Source: Falciphora oryzae
Taxonomy: Eukaryota; Ascomycota; Sordariomycetes; Magnaporthales; Magnaporthaceae
Reading direction: 5' to 3'
Assembly: GCA_000733355.1 (NCBI GenBank)
Contig: JNVV01000003.1
Location: 496,001 to 560,000 of the forward strand
Length of the DNA stretch: 64,000 nt
Shown here piece after piece: positions 10,268 to 21,410 of the stretch. A program made the position numbers and the translations under genes. How positions within the stretch are numbered: position 1 is the stretch's first letter; each line of letters opens with the position of its first letter. The notes below the pieces were generated by a model. It saw nothing but the letters and a program-made list of their open reading frames with translations. It did not search any database and had not been told where the DNA came from.

Positions 10268-12045
10268 ATGAGGACCGCCGTTGCGCTCTCGGTCTTGGCC
10301 GCGGCCTCGTCGGCCTTCGTGTTCCCCGACCCCGGGCTGTTCCGGAAGCCCGAGCTGCAGGCCCAGCGGGTCGTCTCGTCGACCCGCGAGACCTTCGAGT
10401 ACATCTCGCACTGCATGCAGACGGCCGCCGAGTACAGCAAGGAGACTCTTGAGGAGATCTTTGGGGCTGAGGAGCGCCAGTTCGAGGGCTCCGGGGATCA
10501 CTATCACCCGCCGCCGCCGCCGCCGCACCACCCCCGTCCTCCGCCGCCGCACCACCCCCATCCTCCGCCGCCGCACCACCCCCATCCTCCGCCGAAGAGG
10601 CCCGAGGACCCTCATAAGCCCGGTCCCGGAAAGCCCGGTGGCCCTGGAAAGAAGCCGGGTAAGAAGCCTGGTGACGGAGGAGGTGACGGAGGTGACGGAG
10701 GTGACGGAGGCAGCGGAGGCAAGAACCCCGGCTACCCTGGCGACGGCAGCCAGCCCGGCTACCCCGGAAGCCCTGAGCAGCCATACCTTCCCCCCAACTC
10801 GACCAACTCGACCATCTGGGACCTGATCTCGAACGGCAAGTACACGACCAAGTTCTACAAGCTGGCGTCCAAGTACGAGAGCGTCATCCGGATCCTGAAC
10901 AGCACCAGCGCCAACATCACCGTCTTCATCCCCGCCGACGACAACTTCTACTTCCCCGGCAGTGGTAACGACAAGGACAAGAAGAGCAGCAGCAGCGACA
11001 AGGACAACAAGAACGGCCCGTCCAGCGAGTTCATCGAGGACACCCTGCTGTACCACATCACATGGGGACGCCACATGGTCTCGGACCTCGTCCATCGGCA
11101 CACCTTGACGTCTGCATATAACGAGACCTGGCTTGGCAACCGCCCCCAGAGGCTGCGTAACCGCGTCGGGCTGTTTGGTGGAGTCCGCATGAACTTCTTC
11201 AGCAAGGTTATGGGCGCCAACATTGTAAGCTCCGTTCCATCTCCTTTATTGTAACATCCCCGGAGGCTTCGCCTGTCCCTTGACAAGAAATAGTCTGACC
11301 AAACCTTCCCCTCCAGCGTGCTAAGAACGGTGTCGTCCACGTCATCAACGCCCCGCTCTTCCCGCCTCCGCCGGCCGCCAAGATCATCTCGCTCATCCCG
11401 GAGCGTTTCGACCGCTTCGTCAAGGCGCTCAACCAGACCGAGTTCGTCGGCTACTTCCAGGACCTGGCCCTCAACGGCACCACCATCTTCGCGCCGACCA
11501 ACCACGCGTTCGAGCGCATGGGCTCCAAGGCCAACGCGTTCCTGTTCAAGTCGGGCAAGAAGAACCGCCGGTACCTCAAGGCGCTGCTCAAGTACCACGT
11601 CGTCGCCAACAACACGCTCTACAGCGACGCCTTCTACCAGGAGCGCCACGGCGGCCGCAAGGGGAGAAAGGGCGGCTCGTCCTCCGTCGACGAACAGTTC
11701 ACCATCCCCGACGACGGCTCCGACAAGCCCCGCAACGTCCGCGTCTCGCTGCCCACGCTCCTCGGCCGGTCGAGCGTCTCGGTCGACATCAATAACCTCG
11801 GCGGCTGGACGCGCCTGACCATCAACGGCTACGCCCCCATCACCGTGACCGACGTCATCTCCAAGGAGGGCGTGATCCACGTCGTCGCGCGCGTCCTCGT
11901 CCCGCCCAAGAAGGGCTCGTCGGCCGTCGAGTCCGAGGAGGACGACGGCGAGATCAGCGTCGAGGAGCTCAAGGAGCGCCTGGACGACTACCTCGAGGAG
12001 GAGGACGAGGAGTCCAACGGCGACGAGTGGGACAACGACCTGTGA
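10268..12045 (+). CDS. Secreted FAS1 (fasciclin) domain protein
   Basis: Two exons, 10268-11224 and 11317-12045, joined across a 92-bp intron (GTAAGC donor, CTGAC branch site at 11294, CTCCAG acceptor), give 561 residues. A signal peptide (MRTAVALSVLAAASSA) is followed by a linker with tandem HHPHPPPP units (about residues 80-113) and a GD/GG-rich stretch. Two FAS1 modules follow: the first about residues 180-350, interrupted by the intron, and the second about 370-500, with TIFAPTNHAFERMG and LLKYHVVANNTLYSD. The C-terminus is very acidic. FAS1 proteins act in cell adhesion and at the cell surface or wall. No GPI-anchor signal is visible at the acidic C-terminus. The His/Pro repeat could bind metal ions (inference). 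Confidence 0.88.
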
Positions 12046-12670
12046 TTGAGGGTCGGGCCCGTAGTCGCGATGGCTGAGAGGAGGGCAATTGTGCGGCTGT
12101 GGCGGAGTTGCGAGGCTGATGCGATGTAGTCTTGCGGGTGGTCGTTGAGAGGCTGTGGAAAGGGGCTCCGCGCGGGCCATGACAGTGCATGTCTACGAAC
12201 ATGAAACGATGTGTGATGCTAAAGCCGAATGTATGCCTACGGGGACCAGGATAGTGGCTCTGCAATTTACGACCCCAACGTTCGCTGCCATATACGAATG
12301 CTCCCCGGGCGCAGTCTTAGCGGATGCCCCCTCAGATCGCGAAGGAAACTTGCGTGGATGACTGGAGGGCTTTCGATTTCAAGCTGATGGTATACGTCTG
12401 TTTCGTACTGGCTAGGCGGTTCCATTCACGCACGCTGTATAACGCCCATATTCTCATTCGCGAAGCATATAGCTTCTTAATTAAACCAACCTCAAGGGAG
12501 CCGCGGCGTGGAAACCCTGAATTTCATCTCATGTTGCCGTCTCTTTTGGCATCCCACTGTCCGACCATGTCCGGCGGCGGCGGGGCTCTAAGCCAACCAG
12601 TCGCATACGTGGGCTCGCTCGTTTTGAAAATATCAACGCGGGCGCGGTCCCAGAACGGGGCCCCGAGCCA
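12046..12670. other. 3' region between convergent genes
   Basis: No gene recognised. It holds the 3' sequence of the FAS1 gene and, from the other side, of the F-box-like gene. Confidence 0.5.
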
Positions 12671-13774
12671 TCACCACCTGCCCGGCCTACGCCTGATCCA
12701 TCCGCATATATAGCCTCCATTTCTCCGCTGCTCGGGGCTCATCTCCAAATCGTATAAATTCACGAGGTTCCTCCAACCCTGGCAATCCTGGCCGCTGTGC
12801 GCGTCCACCCACGCGAACGGCGGGCGGTCGTCGGGGTGGCCGTCGTCGCCTGGAGAGAGCTGCAGCGGCGGGAGCTCTTCCGAGCGTTGACGCAGCTTTT
12901 TACGCAGCTCCAGTATTGCCCCTGGCGGATTCCCCTGGGGTCCCGGCATTGTGCAGCACACGGCACGAACATGGATGCCTGACGCGAGAGTCTGCCAAAA
13001 GCGGCGTGCCTGCTCCTCTCTCTTCTGGTCCTGGGCTCGCTGCGCGAGGAGCCATTTGCGGATCAAAACAAGGCCCAGCCCCCGCCCTTTCCGCCCGGCG
13101 CGCCTGCCGTCTGAGTCGGGGCCGGCGCTGCATTTCATCTCGGTCACGGCAGCCGAGACATCGGACAACAATTGGCACTGCCGGGGCGCGAGGGTGTGAT
13201 AGTACCGGGAATTCCAGTCCTCGCCGCCCGTCCACAAGCGAGGCCCCGCGAACCGGAAGCGGGCAAGAGCCTGGGTGAGGCGGCGCCGCTCACTGGATGT
13301 GAGAGGGTACGCGGCGTCCGGGCGCATCACGCGCAGCTCCGGGAGCCCCGTGGCCGCGAACTCGTCGACGAAGAAGGCGAGAGCGCGATGCGTGCGCACG
13401 AGAGCGCAAAGAGCGTCTGGTGGCAGCTCCACAGCGTGGTGCTAGGGTCGCGGGCCAGCAGCGCCTCGTACTCCTGTATTGCGTGCTCGGCGGCTGCACG
13501 GGGATGCTTACCATAGGCGGGAATCGGGAGCATGGCATCGGCGACGGCGTCGCGCAGCGCGGGATCCAGGTCCCTGGCGACGATACTGACGAGAACGGTG
13601 CGCTTAGCCGACAGAAAAACCGAGAAGACGGTGGGTGAAGCGCCGATAAGGGCGCGGAGGTCCGCCGTTGAGCACGCAGCGCATAGGATAACGGTGAGAA
13701 TTTCGGTGGGCAGACGTTCCAGCGGGCACTGGACGCGGACTGCTGAGGGGACTGGAACGTTCGCGGCAGCTCAT
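12671..13774 (-). pseudogene. F-box-like protein gene with one frameshift
   Basis: The 5' part starts at ATG 13774 and contains RLPTEILTVILCAACSTADL followed by an ALIGASPTVFSVF stretch, the usual fungal F-box-like N-terminus. It reads to TTLW near 13430. The continuation ELPPDALCALVRTHRALAFF lies in another frame, displaced by a single missing base within TGGAG at about 13428-13432, and runs to the stop at 12671. Joined, the gene would encode roughly 365 residues of the common fungal F-box-like family without clear C-terminal repeats. F-box proteins recruit targets to SCF ubiquitin ligases. The defect may be real or a sequencing or assembly slip; only one lesion is seen, so decay would be recent. 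Confidence 0.7.
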
Positions 13775-14377
13775 CCTGCCGTTGCCGGTGCTCCGCGATC
13801 GCCTCTGCCTAGTCGCGGGGTTGCGTAGGTGCCGTCCTCTCCATTGCAGACGAAGTAAATCTTCAGGTAAAGCGGCATCCGGGTGGGTGAATGGTTGAGC
13901 AAGCGGTTAGGTGGATGGGAGAAAGGAAGGCGAAGGCGGGCGGACTGTATAGACATGGCAAGCACACTCGAACTCAACGACCGGCGGGCCGGCGATGCAC
14001 ACCAACAGCAGCAGGCTGAAGAGCCGTCAAGGTGGTAGTTTTTGGCTTCCCTCGCTTGCCCCACTTGGAAAGGTAAGATGTGCTTTTACTTCTCCCTCCA
14101 TCTCTTCTGTTGCGCTGTGAATTGTTCCTTCCTCCCTTGGACAACGGATCGAGGTTGGTGTGCCGCGTGCACGGACTTTTTACTCGGCAGTGGCGCGCAT
14201 TGGCGCCGTGAGCCTCGAGGAGGCAGCGGCATCACAGGCGGGGCTACGTGTGGTCAGGGCTGCGCATTCGGTTCTCGGGCTCATTCAATTCCGTTGAACT
14301 CAATTGACATCAATGGTTTTGCGCCACTGATTCCAACTGTTAATCCTCGTTCTTTCCTGTGCTAACGACGTGGAAAC
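13775..14377. other. Intergenic, divergent upstream region
   Basis: No gene recognised. It lies between the 5' end of the F-box-like gene (minus) and the GH55-like fragment (plus). An open frame at 14042-14365 shows no GH55 features, so the N-terminal exon of the GH55-like piece appears to be missing. Confidence 0.45.
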
Positions 14378-16782
14378 CAGGCTCCGCACGCCGGAGACGG
14401 ATATGTCTTCTACCGCAACGTGCTGGACTACGGCGCCGACAACACGGGGGCGACCAACACTGAAGAGGCCATCAATGCGGCCATCGTCGACGGCAACAGA
14501 TGCGGCGAGGAATGTGGACGACTTCTACATCGGGTCCTGGGGGCGGTATGGAGTGGACGGCTTGGGTATGCTAAGCGATGCACTATGTGAACAACTCCCC
14601 CGCCCGCCCCCTCCTCTGAGTCTCAAACCTAATCTTGATTTCTTTTTCCACAGATGAGATCCCCAAAAAGCTGGATGACCTAGACACTCTTATAGTTGCT
14701 GCCGCCCACAATGAGTACCCGAGTGTTGGAGACAGCTCACACGGCTTAATGTCCCAATTCGCCGCTGGTGTGGACTACGAACCTCTCAGGAATCTCGTCA
14801 TCGCCGGCGGTACGGACCCGCAATGGAGGATCGGACTGCACAGTCCGTACGAAGACTGGTACGTTTTTGCTCCTGGGTACCAGATAACCGCGGCAGAACC
14901 CTTTCCCATTCAGTGGGACAGAAATACTTTCGGGAACTTGCTCGGTAAGCTACTTGACTATTTAAATCTACGATCTTTCCTTGTCCTTCCTCTTTCCTGT
15001 TACCTTTTGTGGCCCCCTTTTCCTCTCCCTGCCTCTTCACCCTCATTCGCCTCCAGCATCGGCATTCTGTTAACTTTAGTAACTAAGCGGCACATTTGAT
15101 TGCCGGGCTCGCAGCCTACTGGCGTGGCCTTCCGGGCATCAAGAACGGGTGGAAAGAGGAACTGAAGAAGCCGGAGAACGTGATAAAGTACATGCAACGC
15201 CAGATCCAGCCCGAGGACCTTGCCCGTAGCCTACCTCCCTTGGAGCTCATGCATCCAGAACTTGGCTTTACGGCAAAGAGGTTGGATGACCTTGAGGAAG
15301 ACGAGGGCTTGAAAGGTGGGTTTATCCCGTTCATCTGGACCGGAGTTTCAGACGAAAGAGACTGTCTGGTACACCCGGAGCCCACGAGCGACGCCCGCGT
15401 GGCAGGCTTGAGGATTTGCAGCCCTACGGAGCGAACTCGGGTTCCGGGCCAGGCGCTGTCGGCGAGCCCATCACGTTCACTCCGGGTCCGGCCTCACCAA
15501 CGTGCGCCCCTGGTTCCCCGGGTTGTGGCACGCTGTGCACCGGCTACTACTGCGTACCGTCGCCCACAGGCTTTCCGCCGGACCGCCAGGACCCGGAGGA
15601 CCCAGCACATAAGCCACCACCGACGACAACGCCGATGACGACGGAGGCTCCAACGCTGCCGTCACTACCCTCCAAGACATGCGTCTCGTACACGCCCACC
15701 GTGGCATGCAACGGCAGCGGCGGGCGCCAGGCGTGCGTTACCACCAGCGCGTGCGCCGAAGAGCTGACGCTGCCTGCGTTGCCCACGAGGACGACGTACG
15801 CTTCGTTAACGCCCACCGTGATATGCAACGGCAGCGGTGGAAGACAGGCGTGCGTGACGACGAGTGCGTGTCCTCCGAAGCTGTACACTGGAACGGGCTG
15901 CGCGCCTTATCACCAGACCAGGGCCTGCGATGAGAATGGCAAGTGCGTCAGCGGAAACCTCTGCGTCCCCACGATGCTCGGCTGCCCTCCCCGGCCGACC
16001 ACTGGCGGTCCCCTGTGCCCGCACAGCTTCCCTCGTTGTTTTCGACGCGTTACGCAGACGCTGTGCGCGAGGCCGCTGGAGGCACGGCAGGCTGGCCCAG
16101 CTGAACCCGCGGCGCCCCTCGATATTCGAACGTCGCCGGCCCGCCCGACGCCTCACAGCCGCTCTCGACGTTACCAGCCCACGCAGTCGGAGCTAGAGGC
16201 GGCGCCTTTGGAGAATGGCTTCGATGGAATCCTCGGAACCTGTCCCGTGGCGGCGGCGGCTTTGGAAGCAGACGGCCATGGTGCCAACAGCAAAAATAGC
16301 ACCGGGATGTTTGAGCTCCCGCAATCCCTCGAGAGACGGCAAGACGTCGCCTGGGGCTGCGGCGGGCACGAAACGGGCGGCTGCACCAAGTTTGTCTTTT
16401 GCCGAGGAGCCTCTGCGCGCGCGAGGACAAGATGCCGTGCGTCCAGGCTTTCATGCGGGGCAAGATCCCGCCGGTCGAGACCAAGATAAGGTTAGAGGTG
16501 GCGGAGGACGGAAGGCTCGTGTGCGAGTGGTCTATCTCGTGCCCGACGCTCGAGCTCCTGGCAGATGGTAATCTCGGGTGCCTCCAGCGGGCGGCCAAGG
16601 GCGAGAGGAGCTGCTCTAATGGCAACAAGGTCAAGGCCTGGGGAGACAACCCCGACCTCTCGATGGTCGCGTACGTCTCCGGCAAGGTGCCCGGGGTGGA
16701 CATTGTTGTGCACATAGGCATGAACAACGAGAGCAAGTACCCTTGCTCCATGCTTATGCTGACGAACAGGTCCGCGGCGTGA
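14378..16782 (+). pseudogene. Decayed composite: GH55-like N-terminus joined to subtilase (S8) C-terminal half
   Basis: At 14378-14515 a block GYVFYRNVLDYGADNTGATN with EEAINAAIVDGNRCGEECG matches the start of fungal GH55/pectate-lyase-fold glucanases. It ends abruptly. From about 14515 the frames change to the second half of an S8 subtilase: DTLIVAAAHNEYPSVG, VIAGGTDPQWRIGL, WYVFAPGYQITAAEP and, after an intron near 14945-15090, IAGLAAYWRGLPG. The catalytic Asp and His blocks are absent, and the GTS(x)A serine box is not intact where it should precede AGLAAYW. A Cys-rich tail with two NGSGGRQACVTTSAC repeats follows. Frameshifts are needed near 15400 and 16400. No functional product is expected. 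Confidence 0.65.
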
Positions 16783-17110
16783 CAAGACCCAGGTTATCCT
16801 TCTGGTCTCGTCCAACACACCGCTTTCGTCCAAATCCTCTGTTTAGCAATAATTACGACCAATATTCTAGCCAGTAGCAGCAGGTAGTGTAAACATGTGA
16901 TATTTGATTGGGGGTATTCGTGAGATTTACACCGAGTTCCAGCTTGCGCCGCGGAAATTTCTATGCGTCAAAAGAAGGAGGAACAACGAGAAGTAGAAAA
17001 ACAATTCTACAGGTATCAATATCGTGTCACCGCTTTGCGCAAAACTCCAATTGGCCATTTGAACGTCAAACCAGGGCAACCGGATTCGAGAAAAAAAGAA
17101 GAAAAAAAAC
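16783..17110. other. 3' region between convergent genes
   Basis: No gene recognised. A-rich runs on the plus strand near 17090-17110 may relate to 3' processing. Confidence 0.5.
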
Positions 17111-18937
17111 CTAAACAGAAAAAGCTCGCTCCGGCATGCTATATGTGGCATTGTCACCCTCGGCCCGCCGCTGCTTCTTCGGGGGCTGATACACCCTGTC
17201 GTCTGCGGAAAGATTGCGCTTCCGCTTGCTGCCCGCTTCGGCCAGGGGGATGCAGATCGGCGCTTCCTGGACGGACGGCTCTCCGGCCAAGTCGACTATC
17301 CCCTCCGCCGGTCCCGGGATCTGACAGTCGCAGCCCTGGACTGTAGTGGGCTCCGCCTCGGTTCCGTCGGGCTCCCAAAGCAGGGTCGTCTCTTCCGCAG
17401 GCTGCGTGGCCTCAAAGTCGGAGCGGTGAACACCACCTGCGCTAGTAACGCTGGCTGCGTCGATCAGGTCCATCTCGTCATCAACAGGCGACCTAGGGGT
17501 ACCCTCCACGACCACAGATATCTCCTCGACCTGGATCGAGGTCTCGATCTCTGGCGTGGTGTCAAGGGGTGGCGGTGGTGGCGGTGAGTCCTCGCCGCCG
17601 CTTGGGAGCTCCGAGATTGGAGTGGGCGCTAGCACAAGAGAAGACTCTGGCGGGTCTTCGGCCTTGGTTGTGACGTCGACGTGATACTGGAAATCTTCGG
17701 AATCGCTGAGCGACTCTGGCGTCGAAAGGCGACTCGCCCCACTGTCGGTCTCAGACACATCCGGTGTGCCGGCGCTGGGCCAGGGGTCGACCCTCTCAAA
17801 GTCCTCCTTCCGGATCTTGCACGAGCCGCACTTGTCCCCCTTGGGGCAGAACTGATAGCCCTCCAGGTCGACGGGGACCTCGGCGTAATTGACAGCCTCG
17901 GCGACCGTGTACGTGACACTGAACCCGGAGTGGTACGTCTTGGGCCACGTCACGACGATCTCGCCGGCCGACTGCACGACGGGGATGACGGTCGCGCCGG
18001 CCGCCCGCAGCGCCCTGTGGCCGCCGACGATGGAGTCGTGGCGCATGAACTGCACCTGGTCCGTCTTGGCCTGGGGCACTAGGTCTTGCGCCTTGAAGAC
18101 GCGCTCGGCCGTCTCACGCGAAGCCGGTGGGATAGCGAACCAGACCTTGGTCCCGAGGAAGAGGTGGTTCAGGGCGACGAGGTCCACGTCCTCAATGTGC
18201 CACGCGAACGGGGCAAGCGGCTTGCCCTCGTACTTGTACGGGGTCATGATGCCCTGGATGGCCTTGAAGTCGCGCAGGTGGTTGTCGTGCAGGGGGTGGA
18301 TGAGGCTCAGCTTCGGCATGCCGGCCTTGGCCCTGTTGTCGGTGACGCCGTCGTTCATGATGTCGACGCCGGCCATGTAGCGCGTCTTGTGCAGTGCGCC
18401 GCGGTCGCTGAGCGAGGAGAGGCGCTCCCAGGCGCGGAGTACGTCCATGGGCTTCGGGGTCTCCGCCGCTGTCGGCCTCTCGAAGGCGCCGCTCTTGACC
18501 GGCTTGGGCAGGAGGCGAAGGAAGTCGCCGGGGCCGACGGCCTGTCGCACGTAAGACGTGCAAGGGTGCCTTTTGCCGAGCAAGTCGCCGGGGAGACTCA
18601 GGTCCCCTTCGGATCGGTTGGTCAAGGTCGGTGGGACGCGGATCTTGAAGATTCCCTGCTCGGAGGCGCCGAGCGATCTGGCGAACTTGAGCAGGACGGG
18701 CAGGGAGGAGAATGCTGGGTTGAACTGGGCCCAGTCCCTCGTCTCGCGGTCTTCATCTCCCACAAGGAATGATTGGGTGAGCTGATCCTCGGTTGGTAAG
18801 AGCACCAGGACCTTGTGCGGAGCTCCTGTTGGCGCGACGTCGTCGCCATGCTCGAGCAGCGGCTGTGCCTCCCACTGGTACTGTATGCCTTCGCAAAACC
18901 CGGCGGAGACCGCGTCATAGTCAGAGGTAAGGTTCAT
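17111..18937 (-). CDS. JmjC-domain protein (putative histone demethylase-like)
   Basis: A single exon of 608 residues. The start at 18937 (MNLTSDYDAVSAGF) is preferred over the longer frame because the upstream codons are of poor quality. The JmjC core is clear: AWHIEDVDLVALNHLFLGTK supplies the HxE iron ligands (His247, Glu249), and TWPKTYHSGFSVTYTVAEAV supplies the distal His (His336). A cysteine group (FCPKGDKCGSCK) follows at once, as in the zinc-bearing tail of KDM4/JHDM3-type enzymes. The C-terminal third is acidic and Ser/Pro-rich and ends with a basic stretch (SKRKRN...PPKKQRR) that looks like a nuclear signal. No JmjN, PHD or Tudor domain was recognised. The iron- and 2-oxoglutarate-dependent activity is inferred from the triad; the substrate is unknown. 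Confidence 0.85.
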   Translation of the reverse strand: MNLTSDYDAVSAGFCEGIQYQWEAQPLLEHGDDVAPTGAPHKVLVLLPTEDQLTQSFLVGDEDRETRDWAQFNPAFSSLPVLLKFARSLGASEQGIFKIRVPPTLTNRSEGDLSLPGDLLGKRHPCTSYVRQAVGPGDFLRLLPKPVKSGAFERPTAAETPKPMDVLRAWERLSSLSDRGALHKTRYMAGVDIMNDGVTDNRAKAGMPKLSLIHPLHDNHLRDFKAIQGIMTPYKYEGKPLAPFAWHIEDVDLVALNHLFLGTKVWFAIPPASRETAERVFKAQDLVPQAKTDQVQFMRHDSIVGGHRALRAAGATVIPVVQSAGEIVVTWPKTYHSGFSVTYTVAEAVNYAEVPVDLEGYQFCPKGDKCGSCKIRKEDFERVDPWPSAGTPDVSETDSGASRLSTPESLSDSEDFQYHVDVTTKAEDPPESSLVLAPTPISELPSGGEDSPPPPPPLDTTPEIETSIQVEEISVVVEGTPRSPVDDEMDLIDAASVTSAGGVHRSDFEATQPAEETTLLWEPDGTEAEPTTVQGCDCQIPGPAEGIVDLAGEPSVQEAPICIPLAEAGSKRKRNLSADDRVYQPPKKQRRAEGDNATYSMPERAFSV

Positions 18938-19951
18938 GTTGGGTCCGTATGGATTGGAAATTTTTCGAGCAATAGAGGGTCTGGGAAAAGATTCCGTGTG
19001 GTGTGTCTTCGAGCCAGCGTGGCGACAGGGCTCGTCCGGGGGGCGAGGTCTCGTGTGCGTCTTTAATACGGCCGCTGGCCAACGCGACATCAAACCACAG
19101 CTCAGATCCAGCGTGGTTCTTTGATCCAGGGGCCTAAAAATATGGCATGGCAGTCCGACTTTGGCGTCAAACAAAGACGCGAAGCCGGGTGCGGCGAGGT
19201 CCCATGGCCTGTTCCAGCAAGACTCCCTTTGATCATGTCGCGAGAGTCACAAAGAGAAAACAGCTGCGGCGGCTTTGCAACAAACAATCAAGGAGACAGT
19301 CAACGCGATGCCGGCAAACACGACATTCTTGGGCCTTCTGTCGGACAACTGGGCATCAAAGATGAACCGAGGCAAAGGGCGCGGGCCCCTGGGAGGGGGT
19401 AGCGAGGGCAGTAATTGAGCGTCTCGGAGGACCCCCAACGGCGAGTTTTTGCTCCAGCCACATTCCACAACGTGCACCTAGATGACATCGAGAAGAAAGC
19501 TTGGGATATTTAATGCCACGCAATATTCTCGCCAGGGTTTGCACATCGTCGGTACAAGCCACCCCGTCACTTCGTGGAAACTCTTTTCTGACCAGAGATA
19601 AAAACATGACGCAGCCTCCAAACCCCGAACTCCAAACGCGTTGTGCTGTGAGTAGAAACGAGCAAATCAGGTCACAGCGGAGAGGGAAACACCAGAAGAT
19701 TTCATGGTGGAGATGGATCTGCTGTGTCGCATTCGTCCATATTCCACACCTTTGATCCCGATCGTCTGCCGATGCTATTTGAAGAACAAAGACAGACTAC
19801 ATTCCCCGTGATTCCGTCGCCGAATCCTGCCAAAAGAGAAAGCGTGACAAAGGCCCGTAGACACCGAATTCTCCGCCTTGCCATTTCTTGCTATACACCC
19901 AAACAACAATCGCAGCACACCTCAGAGTGTTTCCTGGCCCGCCTAGGGAAG
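18938..19951. other. Upstream region of the JmjC gene; no gene recognised
   Basis: About 1 kb with short open frames only. It contains the promoter of the JmjC gene and the 3' end of the thioredoxin-reductase-like gene, both on the minus strand. Confidence 0.5.
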
Positions 19952-21047
19952 TTATTCGTCCGGATCTGTCACCTGCGGCGCATCAGTGCCCTGTTCGATG
20001 TCAGCTTCAAGCAGTTGGAAGTTGACCCCCGAGCCAGCGCTAGCACCCGTGGCGACAGCCCGGGCAACCTGCTTGAGAGGAACGGCGCAGTCCCCAGCGG
20101 CGAAGACTCCCTCGACGGTTGTCTCGCCAAACGGCGGCTTTGTCTTGATGTCGCCGCTCTCAGCGAGCTCCACGCCCAGCTGGGCGTACATGTCAGATGT
20201 GTGAACGGTTTGGGGTTTGTGGGCAAGGAAGCCGAGCCTCTCCGTGCTGCCATCGCCCAGGTGCACATCAATCCACGCCAGCTCGTCTCCCTCGTCTTGC
20301 TCAAGCTTGACAATGGTTTGGGGCCGGATCTCAAATCCCTGATCTCTCAGCTTCACCACACGTGGATCCCCGAGAAGCTCGGTATTGCCGTGAAGAAAGA
20401 TGAAAACTCGCTTGGCGAACTGCTTGGCGAGGCGGCCAAAGCGGACAGCAACTTCCACCTCGGCGTTGAGAACTGCCTTATCGATGACAAGCATGCCGGC
20501 TTTCTCGGAATTTCTCTGTTCGTAGCCGTGACAGAACAAGCAATAGAATCTGCATGGTGATTTTGCCAGTGAGCATGATACAAACGTCATGGCATGTGCA
20601 GTAGCGTGCGGAAGTATGGAAGGACTCGGATTCTTATATGGCTTTACTCCAGGCTTAGGAGTAGCCTCGGAGATCTGGGAACTTGTCTCTCACCCCCGTG
20701 GCTAGGATGATCTTCTTGCCGGCCCAGGTACGTCCTTGATCGTCGAGGAGCCTGAATTTCATCCCATCATCGAGCTTTTTCACCGAGACTGCCCCCGAGG
20801 TTGCAAAAGAGACCGTTCCAGAGTACCGCTCGCGAATTTCGCGGGCAGCTTGCTCTCGATAGGCTGCGGGCGACTGGTGGTCCCAAGTGGGGACGGTGTG
20901 CATGTTCCGTGAGCTCGCGTTACGGAAGACGCCCGTGTCAAACACGACGGCGGTTCGTAGGACACGTCCAAGTGCCAGGGCTGCCGCCAGTCCTGCAGGC
21001 CCGGCTCCGACGATGAGTGCATCGAAGGGTTTGGTGGGGCTGGCCAT
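19952..21047 (-). pseudogene. Thioredoxin-reductase-like FAD oxidoreductase, nonsense-interrupted
   Basis: Exon 1 (from ATG 21047) has the FAD dinucleotide fold DALIVGAGPAGLAAALALG and ILATGVRDKFPDLRGYS. Exon 2 (from about 20549) begins at FYCLFCHGYEQRNSE, the CxxC redox motif, and contains the second FAD block GVFAAGDCAV before the stop at 19952. Family members are about 330 residues and reduce disulfides with NADPH (thioredoxin-reductase/GliT-like group). Here GYS is followed by an in-frame TAA (20655-20657), then AWSKAI, where the family continues to the splice site. The expected donor reads ATATAAG instead of GTATAAG. Both lesions can be explained as C:G-to-T:A changes. No GT donor before the stop rescues the frame, so the copy is probably non-functional. 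Confidence 0.75.
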
Positions 21048-21254
21048 GATGGGGAGTGAGGAGGTCGACAGGCTGTGGCGGAAACGGCTCTGAAGGGTGT
21101 TCGGGACGATGTGCAAACACAGGGACGCCTTGATAATTTAGCCGGTTAGAAATGCTTCTAAGATTTCTATCACCATGCCGAGAAATATTTAGACCGGCAA
21201 AGAGAAACTTCACGCTCCTTTTAAATGCGACCGTTCTCGGGGATCTGCTGTAAC

Positions 21255-21410
21255 TAGGCCAGGCGAAAACCCACCCACGTGTACCCATTTCAACCCGTGG
21301 GTCGACCCAAAAATTTGGACCCAAACCCAAAAAATGTGTAACTACCCATTTGGGTTTTGGGTTTTGGGTTTTGGGTCCTTTATGGGTCCTATGGGTTTTG
21401 GCCGTCCCTA
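21255..21410. mobile_element. hAT-like MITE, copy 2
   Basis: A 156-bp element with the ends TAGGCCAGGCGAAAACCCA and, inverted, TAGGGACGGCCAAAACCCA. It is flanked by a perfect 8-bp duplication GCTGTAAC at 21247-21254 and 21411-21418. It shares its ends and length with the copy at 111-265, but the centre differs: this one holds tandem GGGTTTT units around 21350-21385. No coding capacity. Confidence 0.8.

Noticed and set aside
10236..11101. Large minus-strand frames across the FAS1 gene
   Set aside because: Shadows of the proline/glycine repeats; the plus-strand frame has a signal peptide, FAS1 motifs and a valid intron.
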